Source: Bacillus sp. AFS037270
GTDB taxonomy: Bacteria > Bacillota > Bacilli > Bacillales_B > DSM-18226
DNA: 24,096 bases
Reading direction: 5' to 3'
Assembly (NCBI RefSeq): GCF_002585305.1
Contig: NZ_NUNF01000048.1
Span: forward strand, 1 to 24,096
The notes beneath the pieces were generated by a model, which did no database searches, was not told the origin of the DNA, and worked only from the letters and a program-made list of their open reading frames with translations. The position numbers and the translations under genes are program-made. Below, one piece after another: positions 6,260 to 14,679 of the stretch (the first letter of the stretch is position 1; every line of letters begins with the position of its first letter).

Positions 6260-7498
6260 GTGAACATGACAAATGGATTAGAACAAATCAGCAAATTTAC
6301 CTTTCATTTTTCAAATATGGATACTTTTTTTGTAGATCAATCAGCTACTATTAAATTAGAGAATAGTCTCACTACATTTCCAGAACCGTTAAAACCTTAC
6401 TTTTCCGGAATGATTGAACGTTTGAACCTAAATGACTATGAATCTGAGTACGACGTATCATTTCACTCAAATTCTTATAGACTAAATTTTATATCGGCTA
6501 AAGTGACTGATGATGGTAAATATATTGGAAGTATTGTTATAGGCCCGTATCTCCTGGAGGAGCCAACAATATTCATGATTGAATCCATCATTTCAGACAA
6601 CAAAATGGCCATTTCACTAAAAAATATAATGTCACAGTATTATTTGACACTCCCTATGATTAGTACATATAAGGCAAATAATACGGCCGAATTTCTTTCC
6701 TATTTGGTATCAACTTTTCATTCCTACACTTTTGAAAATCTAAAAATAGGGGCCTTATCCTATGACTTTCAAACAGAACACCCAGTTCCTTTCGATTTAA
6801 TAAAAGAAAATACGGAGCAAGCAATGGAGACTATTGAAAAAAGATACCGCATGGAAAATGAGATGCTGTATGCGGTGGAATCAGGTAATATAGAATTATA
6901 TAATACAATCATGACCGAAAACCAATCTACGCTGAATATCTCTCACCGAATTCCGAATGACCCTTTGCGTTCCATTAAAAATACGGGGTTTGTGTTAAAC
7001 ACATTACTACGAAAAGCAGCCGAAAAAGGAGGAGTTCACCCCATTTATCTTCATAGTTTATCAACAAAATTCGCCGTCCAAATTGAAAAATGTATATCCT
7101 TTCAGCAAACTTCAGAATTATATAGATCTATGCAATTAGGCTATTGTGATGCGGTAAGAAAGCTCTCATTAAAGAACTACAGCTCTCCAATACGTAAAGC
7201 GATAGAATATATCCGGATCAATTTGAATCAGAACTTGAGTTTGGATTCTATTTCTGGAGCTCTTAATCTTAGCCCATATGAACTGTCCAGACAATTTAAA
7301 AAGGAAACTGGTAAAGCGATTACGGAATTTATAAATAACAGAAGAATTAATGAAGCACTTTACATCTTGGAAAATGAAAATATTTCAATTACGGATATTG
7401 CATTTATGGTTGGATTTAATGATGTTAATTATTTTACGAAGGTCTTTAAGAAAATAAAAGGCCTAACACCGTCAGAGTATAGAAAAAATAAAAGTTAG
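6260..7498 (+). CDS. AraC-family regulator with large N-terminal sensor region (AraC1)
   Basis: The 412-aa protein ends in a two-helix-turn-helix AraC/XylS domain (about 310-412). The first helix-turn-helix lies around LSLDSISGALNLSPYELSRQ and the second around ISITDIAFMVGFNDVNYFTK, followed by the usual FKKIKGLTPSEYRK. The first 150 residues form an alpha/beta sensor-like region with IVIGPYLLEEP, followed by a helical region with RSIKNTGFVLNTLLRKAAEKG. The layout matches the regulator at 16388-17635, so the two are paralogues. The GTG start is chosen because GGGG lies 8 bases upstream; the ATG two codons later would be too far. It diverges from the GPH symporter and faces the GH2 gene, so it is the likely activator of one or both. 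The ligand is probably a sugar or glycoside. No signal peptide or membrane segment is seen. Confidence 0.9.
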   Translation: MNMTNGLEQISKFTFHFSNMDTFFVDQSATIKLENSLTTFPEPLKPYFSGMIERLNLNDYESEYDVSFHSNSYRLNFISAKVTDDGKYIGSIVIGPYLLEEPTIFMIESIISDNKMAISLKNIMSQYYLTLPMISTYKANNTAEFLSYLVSTFHSYTFENLKIGALSYDFQTEHPVPFDLIKENTEQAMETIEKRYRMENEMLYAVESGNIELYNTIMTENQSTLNISHRIPNDPLRSIKNTGFVLNTLLRKAAEKGGVHPIYLHSLSTKFAVQIEKCISFQQTSELYRSMQLGYCDAVRKLSLKNYSSPIRKAIEYIRINLNQNLSLDSISGALNLSPYELSRQFKKETGKAITEFINNRRINEALYILENENISITDIAFMVGFNDVNYFTKVFKKIKGLTPSEYRKNKS

Positions 7499-7507
7499 TT
7501 CATAACA

Positions 7508-7536
7508 AAAAGAGGCTGTGTTGACAGCCCCTTTTC
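7508..7536. terminator. Bidirectional terminator between AraC1 and GH2
   Basis: GGCTGT-GTTG-ACAGCC (7513-7528) with flanking A and T tracts gives CCTTTTC on the plus strand and TCTTTTTGTT on the minus strand. It sits between two convergent genes and serves both. Confidence 0.8.
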
Positions 7537-7541
7537 TTAGC

Positions 7542-9845
7542 TTACGACTTTTTTATTTTAGTTAATTCTTTGTTTAATATAAACATCATTTTTTCGGTAT
7601 AGACTTCTTTGGCCATGGAAGATACTTGATCAACCGTCATTCCTAATGTCATAGCAAACATTGGATGCTCATCGAGCTTTCCTAAATACTTTCTAATTAC
7701 CTCCTTGGCTTCTTCATTGTTAACAATTTCTCCGAAGGTACAGCGGGTGGAGTATACATCCTCGGAAATCTGGATCTCTTCTAATTCCACATCACTCAAG
7801 TCCGGCATTTGAAACCAATTTTCTACTGCCTCTCCTTTTCCTTCATCAGGTGCCTCATAGCTTGGGTTAGGCTCCGAAACCTTATTAAAAACAGCCGTAT
7901 CTTCCAACACAGCACCCACATGGCTGCTTACTGCCTTAACTAAATTTACTCCTTCTTGCAATAAAACATCTTCAAAAATAAAGACCCTGTCATTACTAAC
8001 TTTTGTTTCAAGCTCATTTCCATTCACAAAAAGAGATACATGATCACAATTAGAATAGACTTTGATATTTATTTCCTCTTCCGCTCGGTCAATAAAACGT
8101 TTGCTAGCGATATGTACAAATTTTACATCACTCCAATGAGCCTTATACATATAAAAGGCATCCTTTTTAATCTTTCTATCGTAGGTCACCAGGCCCTTAT
8201 TGTTTCTTCCCTTTACGCCGCCTTCATCACGGATATTAGCCCCGAAATCAAACATATTCCATACATAGGTTCCCCAAAGGAAAGGTTTCATTTCAAAAAT
8301 TTTCCAAATTTTTTCATGGCACAATGCATGATACTCTTCCGAATAGTCCCTAACTTTTGGATTACTGCTATGGTATTCAATAATTCCCTCTGCTCCGTAT
8401 TCTGATATACATAAAGCGACATCTGGATTAGTCTTGTGGAAACGATCAATCCAATCAGAAAAATCTTCAGGTTTACCAGAATACCATCCAAAATAGTGAT
8501 TAAATCCAAGTACATCTGTTGTAAAATTATATTCGTCTGAATCTCTAACAAACGAAACATTTGCCATTGTAGACAGTCTCGTATGATCCTCTTGCTTTGT
8601 TAACTCGTGAAGCTCCTTAACAAGTTTTCTTACTTCAGGTCTTTCACCGCCAATTTGTATTTCATTCTGTATCCCCCAGAACATAATGGAAGGATGATTA
8701 AAGTTCTGCCTGATTAGTTCAATCATCTGTTGTTTTGCATTAATACCCTCTAGTTCTGATGTCGACATAACGGATATAAAGGGTATTTCAGCCCAAACAA
8801 CCATACCCTCTCTATCACACAAATCATAGAAATGTTGGTTATGCTGATAGTGAGCAAGTCTTATGGAAGTAGCTCCAATCTCTTTAATTAACTGCATATC
8901 TTCAATTTCTTCTTTTTCCGTGATTGCCCAGCCCATATCTTTTCGATCCTGATGCCTTGAAACACCTTTTAATTCAAGCTGCTCACCATTTAAAAAGAAC
9001 CCTTTTTCGGGATCAACATTAAAAAATCTGACCCCAAAAGGAATAGATAGTTCGTCGAAGGTATCATTGAAACTCACGATTGATACTTTTACATCATACA
9101 AATAAGGCTTTTTCCTGCCATTCCAAAGTGTAGGATTTACTATTGTTGCAGGCATTTCTACTACTTTTGTTTCACCAGTTGGTATGAGTACTTCTTTTGC
9201 AGCATAGGCAGCAATATTACCTTCTGCATCCAGAATATCTGCCCATAGCCTTATTTTTTTATCTTCATCATGGTCATTAACTACTCTAGTTTTGATTATC
9301 AAGGAAGCTGTCTCATGACTTACTTCCTCCTGAACAATATATACTCCAGAAGAACCATAATCCATTAGATCAAAGTGAACTGGAATGGCAATAATAAGAT
9401 TTACATTTCTATAGATTCCACCGTAGAAGGTGAAGTCAGCCTTTTGTGGATAGACATCATCGACAACAGTATTATCCACTTTTACGGACAACATATTTTT
9501 GCTGTCAAAATCTACAGCCTCCGTAATATCGAACCTAAAGGTAGAGTATCCACCTCTGTGTTGACCCATATACTGACCGTTTACATATACATCTGTGATA
9601 CTGTTAGAGCCATTAAACTCAATAAATACCTTATTTCTCTTTGCTACACTATCTAGAACAAATTCTTTCCTATACCAGCAAGCACCTGTATAATAGTTTA
9701 ATCCATTTGCACCATCAATCGCATTCCAAGTGTGGGGGACATTTACTTCCTCCCAGCTCTCGTCGTTATAGGACTTATTCATTGCCTGTATTTCATCTTG
9801 CCGTATAAATTTCCAGCTACTATTTAGATTTATAGTTTTTCTCAC
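7542..9845 (-). CDS. Glycoside hydrolase family 2 enzyme (beta-galactosidase/beta-glucuronidase type)
   Basis: This retaining exo-glycosidase has 767 aa and no signal peptide, so it is cytoplasmic. Domains are an N-terminal jelly roll (about 1-155: WKFIRQDE, VPHTWN, WYRKEF, VYVNGQYMGQHRGGYSTFRFD), an immunoglobulin-like domain (about 160-275) and a TIM barrel (about 280-570). The barrel contains KGVSRHQDR (293-301), RLAHYQHN, FWGIQNE with the acid/base Glu395, and ISEYGAEG with the nucleophile Glu482. A beta domain follows at about 575-660. Residues about 690-767 form an extra helical tail (CTFGEIVNNEEAKEVIRKYL ... FAMTLGMTVDQVSSM). The GTG start follows GGGAGG by 7 bases. It is its own transcription unit, bounded by terminators. 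The aglycone-side specificity (galactoside, glucuronide, other) cannot be decided. Confidence 0.92.
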   Translation of the reverse strand: MRKTINLNSSWKFIRQDEIQAMNKSYNDESWEEVNVPHTWNAIDGANGLNYYTGACWYRKEFVLDSVAKRNKVFIEFNGSNSITDVYVNGQYMGQHRGGYSTFRFDITEAVDFDSKNMLSVKVDNTVVDDVYPQKADFTFYGGIYRNVNLIIAIPVHFDLMDYGSSGVYIVQEEVSHETASLIIKTRVVNDHDEDKKIRLWADILDAEGNIAAYAAKEVLIPTGETKVVEMPATIVNPTLWNGRKKPYLYDVKVSIVSFNDTFDELSIPFGVRFFNVDPEKGFFLNGEQLELKGVSRHQDRKDMGWAITEKEEIEDMQLIKEIGATSIRLAHYQHNQHFYDLCDREGMVVWAEIPFISVMSTSELEGINAKQQMIELIRQNFNHPSIMFWGIQNEIQIGGERPEVRKLVKELHELTKQEDHTRLSTMANVSFVRDSDEYNFTTDVLGFNHYFGWYSGKPEDFSDWIDRFHKTNPDVALCISEYGAEGIIEYHSSNPKVRDYSEEYHALCHEKIWKIFEMKPFLWGTYVWNMFDFGANIRDEGGVKGRNNKGLVTYDRKIKKDAFYMYKAHWSDVKFVHIASKRFIDRAEEEINIKVYSNCDHVSLFVNGNELETKVSNDRVFIFEDVLLQEGVNLVKAVSSHVGAVLEDTAVFNKVSEPNPSYEAPDEGKGEAVENWFQMPDLSDVELEEIQISEDVYSTRCTFGEIVNNEEAKEVIRKYLGKLDEHPMFAMTLGMTVDQVSSMAKEVYTEKMMFILNKELTKIKKS

Positions 9846-9884
9846 AAACTAGCCTCCCTTTCTGTTTATAGAAAAATGCAGTAT

Positions 9885-9898
9885 TGATAACGATTTCA
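9885..9898. promoter_or_regulatory. cre-like site upstream of the GH2 gene
   Basis: TGATAACGATTTCA fits the CcpA consensus TGWNANCGNTNWCA at every position. It lies 40 bases upstream of the GH2 start, where CcpA binding would block transcription. Confidence 0.6.
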
Positions 9899-10071
9899 AA
9901 ATCTATTAAACATTTATTTCCCTATTTCATTCTCCTCCTTATGGAAACCCTATATACTAATTTATTTTTGAAGTTAATACATTGTTTCAGAGATAGCCTA
10001 TTGCATTACCTCATCTAGGAAGGATATACCCCCAATGTTATGTTCTAATAATAATTCAAAACACTAGTAAT

Positions 10072-10101
10072 CTCTCGTAATTTTTTGTGAGAATTCGTAA
10101 A
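10072..10101. promoter_or_regulatory. Shared AraC-type motif, site B (GH2)
   Basis: CTCTCGTAATTTTTTGTG (10072-10089) is identical to site A. A second TCGTAA follows exactly 20 bases after the first (10075-10080 and 10095-10100), about two helical turns, as expected for direct half-sites of an AraC-type dimer. It lies 227 bases upstream of the GH2 start, similar to the 204-base distance at GPH. The rest of the 9846-10247 gap shows no gene. Confidence 0.62.
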
Positions 10102-10149
10102 TTAATTACCTTTTTCATTTTGGTATTTCATACTTTGCTTTTCCTAATG

Positions 10150-10185
10150 GTAAAAAAATAACCCGACAGAGCTTAACCTGTCGGG
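10150..10185 (-). terminator. Terminator of the ROK regulator transcript
   Basis: CCCGACAG (10162-10169) pairs with CTGTCGGG (10178-10185). On the minus strand it is followed by TTATTTTTTT. It lies 63 bases past the ROK stop and separates that operon from the GH2 gene. Confidence 0.85.
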
Positions 10186-10247
10186 ATTAATTCGCATTAC
10201 TTTTTTAAAACAAATTGTTAAAAACTTGTGAACTCCCTTAAAGCTTT

Positions 10248-11432
10248 TTAAATAATCTTTTTCACCGAATTCTGATTAATTGTTAAGCTTAACTCAGGTA
10301 TTTCTAAAAAATTCTTAATTGCTAGAGCACAAGCACCCATTACACATGCCCTTGTACCGAGTTCTGAAATGAATAACTCTTTATAATTACTGAGAGAAGT
10401 TTTTAAGTTTGATTTAATTTTACTTACTGCATCAGGAAACAATTTTAATAATTCACTATTTAAGACTAGTATTTCAGGATTTAGTAGATTAATAATATTA
10501 TTTAGGCCGATGGAAACATACTTTATAAAATCATCCATTTGAGTCATAACAGCTGGGTTCCTTGCCTTAATAAGATTTTTGATGTCATTGCAGGTCAATT
10601 TTGGTTTATCAAGTTTTTGAGATAATTGATTAAAGTAGCTAATTTCAGAAGCATACAACTCCCAACAACCGACTTTCCCACAATTACAAGGTTTTCCTTC
10701 CGGATTGATAATCATATGACCAATTTCACCTGCGTAGCCATTATACCCTTTTACCAGTTCTCCGTTAATTAAATATCCTAGACCTATTCCAGAATACATA
10801 CTGATGCTGATTAAGTTCTCACTTTGATGGTAATGATATACTTTTTCTGCAAATGAACATAAATTTGCATTATTTTCAACATAAACTTTCATATTTACAT
10901 TTTTCTCTAGGTCACCTTTTAGGTCCTTGTTATACCATTTATGCTGTGGAACAAAACTGATTGTTTCATCATTATTGACCGTTCCATGGATACCAATGGC
11001 AACACCAATAATTCCAAAACGACTATGGGAAAATTTTTCTTGGTAACCTTTAATTTGCTTGATTAAGATATGAAGTATCTCTTCATAATTAGAGTTATCC
11101 CACTCTAAAATCTCAGAATATACTGGATTTCCCATTAAGTCAGAAACAATAAATGTAATATTTCCATGGTCCAGATCAATTCCTAATGCATAACCAGCTT
11201 GTGGCCTAAGAGAAACCATAATAGGCTTTCTTCCAATATTTTTACACTCTGGATGAGATTCAATAATCAACTCTTGATCTAATAAATCTGCAACCCGTGC
11301 AGAAATTGTTGCTTTCGTTAGATTTGTAATAGTAGCTAACTCAGACCTAGAGATCGTCCCATGTTTTATAATTTTGCTCAGTATCAAGCTTCTATTAATC
11401 TTCTTTAGATGAGTCGCAACACCAATTTCCAT
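10248..11432 (-). CDS. ROK-family transcriptional repressor, XylR-like
   Basis: The 394-aa protein has an N-terminal winged helix (about 13-60: ISRSELATITNLTKATISAR) fused to a ROK sugar-kinase-like domain beginning at GIDLDHGNITFIVSDLMGNP. The ROK zinc site is intact: GHM (His239) and CNCGKVGCWE (Cys249, Cys251, Cys256). The order and wording of blocks (NRSLIL, NIGRKPIMV, GYALGIDL, EKVYH, GYAGEIGHMIIN, GCWELYASE) follow Bacillus XylR, the xylose-responsive repressor. A beta-xylosidase-type GH43 lies upstream in the same direction, so a xylose-type inducer is plausible. I find no copy of the known XylR operator (TTAGTTTGTTT-type palindrome) in the window, so the target and ligand are uncertain. 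It follows the SDR gene by 59 bases. An 11-bp palindrome CTATCTGATAG (11461-11471) lies in that gap. Confidence 0.87.
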   Translation of the reverse strand: MEIGVATHLKKINRSLILSKIIKHGTISRSELATITNLTKATISARVADLLDQELIIESHPECKNIGRKPIMVSLRPQAGYALGIDLDHGNITFIVSDLMGNPVYSEILEWDNSNYEEILHILIKQIKGYQEKFSHSRFGIIGVAIGIHGTVNNDETISFVPQHKWYNKDLKGDLEKNVNMKVYVENNANLCSFAEKVYHYHQSENLISISMYSGIGLGYLINGELVKGYNGYAGEIGHMIINPEGKPCNCGKVGCWELYASEISYFNQLSQKLDKPKLTCNDIKNLIKARNPAVMTQMDDFIKYVSIGLNNIINLLNPEILVLNSELLKLFPDAVSKIKSNLKTSLSNYKELFISELGTRACVMGACALAIKNFLEIPELSLTINQNSVKKII

Positions 11433-11491
11433 AGTTTACCCTTCTATTCCAATAAAATATCTATCTGATAGGATTACAATTAGATTTTAAA

Positions 11492-12304
11492 TTATTTTAC
11501 CTCAATTAAATTTTTCATATTTTTAGCAATCAGCCCAACTGCTCGTTTTGGACTCAAACGATATAGTTTATCCATGATTTTTGAATCTTTACCTGCTAAC
11601 ACTCTGTATTGATCTGTTTCCATCCCATATACAATGATTTCGGCTGCTTCCTCTGGTGTTAATAATTTGGATAGATCTTGCTCGCTTGCATTCGTATTTG
11701 TAGCATCCTCTACCCCAGAGTTTTTCATAATATCTGTACCAACACCACCTGGGAAAACAACGGTTACTTTTACATTTGTATCTTTAAGTTCAGCGTGTAA
11801 TCCTTCAGTCATCAGTTTAACAGCAGCCTTTGATGCACCATAAATGGATTGGCCCGGAACAGGAAGAAATCCACCCATACTAGAAATGTTCGTGATATGT
11901 CCTATTGACCTTACCAACAGATAAGGCAGGAAAGCTTTCGTCATGTAAAGCGTTCCGTAAAAATTGATATCCATTACTAGTTTGATTTTATCAAAATCAA
12001 GGTCATTAACATGAACAAACGGTTGAATAATCCCCGCATTATTAATGATTCCGTCTACAGCCCCATGATGAGCGATGACTTGATCTGGAAGTGCTTCAAC
12101 AGCCTCTCTTTCTGTTAGGTTCACGATGTGAGTGGATAGTTTATCCCTTTTTTCACCAGCTTGCTTAATCGTTTCTTCCAGTGCCTCTCTGTTAATGTCA
12201 ACAGCAGCAACACTCGCCCCTTTAGATAAGAGGTTAAGGACTAATTCACGCCCTATACCGCCTCCAGCTCCTGTAACAACAATCACTTTGTCTAAAACTT
12301 TCAT
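11492..12304 (-). CDS. Short-chain dehydrogenase/reductase (SDR1)
   Basis: This is a classical SDR of 270 aa. The nucleotide-binding loop is TGAGGGIG (residues 11-18) and Asp36 after strand two suggests NAD preference. NNAG lies at 88-91. The catalytic Ser is in NISSMGG (141-142) and the YxxxK pair is Tyr155 and Lys159 in SIYGASKAAVK. The C-terminal extension (KDSKIMDKLYRLSPKRAVGLIAKNMKNL) is typical of a subgroup whose substrate lies near a hydrophobic surface. No signal peptide is present. AAGGAG lies 9 bases before the ATG. It lies 74 bases after the GH1 stop and probably shares its transcript. It could oxidise a sugar or an aglycone alcohol; the sequence does not say which. Confidence 0.9.
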   Translation of the reverse strand: MKVLDKVIVVTGAGGGIGRELVLNLLSKGASVAAVDINREALEETIKQAGEKRDKLSTHIVNLTEREAVEALPDQVIAHHGAVDGIINNAGIIQPFVHVNDLDFDKIKLVMDINFYGTLYMTKAFLPYLLVRSIGHITNISSMGGFLPVPGQSIYGASKAAVKLMTEGLHAELKDTNVKVTVVFPGGVGTDIMKNSGVEDATNTNASEQDLSKLLTPEEAAEIIVYGMETDQYRVLAGKDSKIMDKLYRLSPKRAVGLIAKNMKNLIEVK

Positions 12305-12378
12305 TTTAGTACTCTCCTTATGGTCTACTTCAATTTAGAATCTCCTTAAATTATTGGTCCAGAATTTTCCTATAAGTA

Positions 12379-13677
12379 TTAAAGTCCAGCCTTTTTAATA
12401 TGACCTAAAAACGAAAGGCTTTCCTTCGGATATCTAGTTTGCGTGGATCGATCAACAGATATTAACCCAAAGGTTTGGGCATATCCTAATTGCCACTCGA
12501 AATTATCTAATAATGACCAATAGGTATAACCAATCACATTAATCCCCTCTTCAAGACATTGATACACACCAGTTAGTGCCCGTTCAATAAACTCCACTCT
12601 TTCCTCATCTTTGTCCGTAGATATACCATTTTCTGTAACAATGATCGGTTTATCCCAATGTTTAGCAACAAATCGCAAGACATTTCCCAATGCCTCTGGA
12701 TAATATTCATATCCCATTTTTGTTAATCTAGCTGTTTCATCCGGTTTAACAACACCATCTGGCCCATGTATTTTCCTTGAGTAATTTTGGACTCCTAAAA
12801 AGTCATCTTCTTGAAGAAACGGCAGATAGTTAAGAAAGTCCTCGTACTGCTCCTTTTCAACGAATGATTCTCCACCAGGTAACGCTTGATGGTCATAAAG
12901 TGAAAAGGTAATCCCAACCTTAATATTTGGATTCACTTCTTTAATTACGTTTCTTGCCTTTTCATGACATTTCATAATGATGAGTTCACCATTTTCGGTT
13001 CGTGGGGAAAGAAAAGGTTGTACTTTCCTAGGGTCAATTCCGAAGGCCTCTCCCAAAGATCGGTAATATTGCTCCATTGTCGCTTTCATATCGACATTTA
13101 GACCAACCTGGACATCTACACTATCCTCTTTTTTTGCTGAATTTTTTTCATTAGCACCAGTCATCATTCTTTTCATGATCTTCTCTATCTGTTTACCCAT
13201 ATTCGCTTCATTAATCGTACAAATATAAGGAATTAAATGGCCCAATTCCGAAACCACATACCGACAATAATTGCCGAAGTACTCAATGGTTGATTCACTT
13301 TCCCATCCCCCCTCTGAAATCAACCATTTAGGTGATGAAAAGTGATGTAAAGTCACAATCGGTGTTACATTGTTTTGATGACAGAACTCAAGGACTTCTC
13401 TGTAATGTTCAATCTCATTTTGATCAAGTTTGCCTTTGGCAGGTTCGATTCGCGCCCATTCGATTGAAAAACGATACGTATTCAACCCCGCATTGACTAA
13501 CAACTCAATATCTTCTTTGTACCTATGATAATGATCAACGGCATCTAAGGACGGCTCTTTGTACATCGTGCCAGGGATATGCTCCATTGTCCAAAAATCA
13601 CTGTAGACATTATTACCTTCCACTTGGTGTGCCGCTGTAGCAGCACCAATCATAAAATCACTTGAAAATTTAATCAT
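12379..13677 (-). CDS. Glycoside hydrolase family 1 enzyme (beta-glucosidase-like)
   Basis: A retaining beta-glycosidase of the clan A TIM-barrel type, 432 aa, shorter than the usual 450-480. The N terminus FSSDFMIGAATAAHQVEGN is the GH1 signature. RFSIEWARIEP follows at about 69. The acid/base Glu157 lies in TINEAN, where the family usually has TFNEP. The nucleophile Glu349 lies in VTENG. YWSLLDNFEWQLGYAQTFGL near the C terminus is the aglycone/sugar-binding block. A lysine-rich insertion (about 165-190) follows the acid/base loop. The start is set at 13677 because AAGGGG lies 6 bases upstream; an in-frame ATG at 13716 lacks such a site. There is no signal peptide, so the enzyme is cytoplasmic. 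The altered acid/base loop suggests an unusual aglycone site, and specificity is not predictable. Confidence 0.9.
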   Translation of the reverse strand: MIKFSSDFMIGAATAAHQVEGNNVYSDFWTMEHIPGTMYKEPSLDAVDHYHRYKEDIELLVNAGLNTYRFSIEWARIEPAKGKLDQNEIEHYREVLEFCHQNNVTPIVTLHHFSSPKWLISEGGWESESTIEYFGNYCRYVVSELGHLIPYICTINEANMGKQIEKIMKRMMTGANEKNSAKKEDSVDVQVGLNVDMKATMEQYYRSLGEAFGIDPRKVQPFLSPRTENGELIIMKCHEKARNVIKEVNPNIKVGITFSLYDHQALPGGESFVEKEQYEDFLNYLPFLQEDDFLGVQNYSRKIHGPDGVVKPDETARLTKMGYEYYPEALGNVLRFVAKHWDKPIIVTENGISTDKDEERVEFIERALTGVYQCLEEGINVIGYTYWSLLDNFEWQLGYAQTFGLISVDRSTQTRYPKESLSFLGHIKKAGL

Positions 13678-13733
13678 ATATATCCCCTTCATCCCTATTA
13701 TTTGGTTATTTATCAATTATGGTCTCTTAAAAT

Positions 13734-14574
13734 CTAAACAAATGTATTCATAAATTCAGCACTAAGCTGAAATGACTTTACAGGTGATTTTTCCACCCAA
13801 TTTTTGTGGCTCTCCAGAATAACAACTTCTACACCATTCTTTTTTGCAATATCTATGTGTTCTTTCAGATTCATATTTCCGTACCCTAATTCCATGTTGT
13901 CAGACTTTAGAATAGCCCTTTTAGCGCCTGTCACTCTGGTTCCCCAGTCATTGATGTGATACAACTTCATTCTTTTGCCCAGAAAATTCATCAGTTCCAA
14001 CGTATCGCATCCGGCCTCAGCAGGCCAATAAGAACTCAAAATTTACATATTGTGGATCCGTTTTCTCCACTAAGAGCTGAAATGTCGTTTTTCCTGGTTC
14101 AACTTTACGGAATTCACAGTTATGATTGTGATATAGGAAATGAATCCCGCCTTCCTTCAACAATTTCCCTGCCTGGTTTAATTTGCCTGCCAGTTCAAGT
14201 ACCGCCTGCTTATTGGAATAATCAAAACGGTGCATCCCTGTAACAACAACATAATCTGTTCCATACTCCTTTGCTTCGGCAATGATATCCTGGGAATTTT
14301 TCAGGAAACTTCCTAAATCCTCATGAATACCGATTACTTTTAATCCAGATTCTGCTATCAATTTCTTCCAGTCTAATTTTCCGCTGCGTCCTATCGGCAT
14401 ACCTTCCAGCCTTGTCAAGCCGCGGACAATAATAGGCATTTTCTTAATCATGAATCCGCATAGCTCAATTCCTTCATAACCTGCATCTTTCACTGCATGA
14501 AGGGTCTCCTTTGCCTTTTTCTCTGTTCCGATTACAGTCCGAAGTTGAAACTGTTGAATTCCTTTTACTGGCAA
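13734..14574 (-). pseudogene. Xylose-isomerase-like TIM-barrel isomerase/epimerase, frameshifted
   Basis: Two overlapping frames (14574-14017 and 14039-13734) make one protein of about 280 aa in the AP_endonuc_2/IolE family of sugar isomerases and epimerases. The first frame has YEGIELCGF, GIHEDL and YHNHNCEF. The second has YWPAEAGCD, KLYHINDWG and VVILESHKNW. The break falls at TTT GAG T/TCT TAT TGG, between NFE and SYWPAEAGCD. The family consensus there is FE-(I/L)-D-(S/T)-YW, so about 5 bases, including the codon for the metal-binding aspartate, are missing. The other ligands (His in YHIND, Glu in ILESH) remain. The TTG start follows GGAGG by 7 bases, so translation still starts well. It may be a real mutation or a sequence error. 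It lies between GH43 and GH1 in one transcript. Confidence 0.85.
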
Positions 14575-14679
14575 ACTATATCCTCCTTACTTCTGTATAT
14601 CTTGAATATCAACACCATCTGTTAAAATAAATTAGTTCAGAATTAAGCCTAAAAAAATCTCAGTGAACCTTAGCTCGTT

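Noticed and set aside
8040..8405. 121-aa plus-strand frame inside the GH2 gene
   Set aside because: Antisense to a clear GH2 coding region, with no ribosome site or recognisable domain.
11433..11491. Search for a XylR-type operator near the ROK gene and other promoters
   Set aside because: No TTAGTTTGTTT-type palindrome was seen; only a short CTATCTGATAG palindrome, too little to call an operator.
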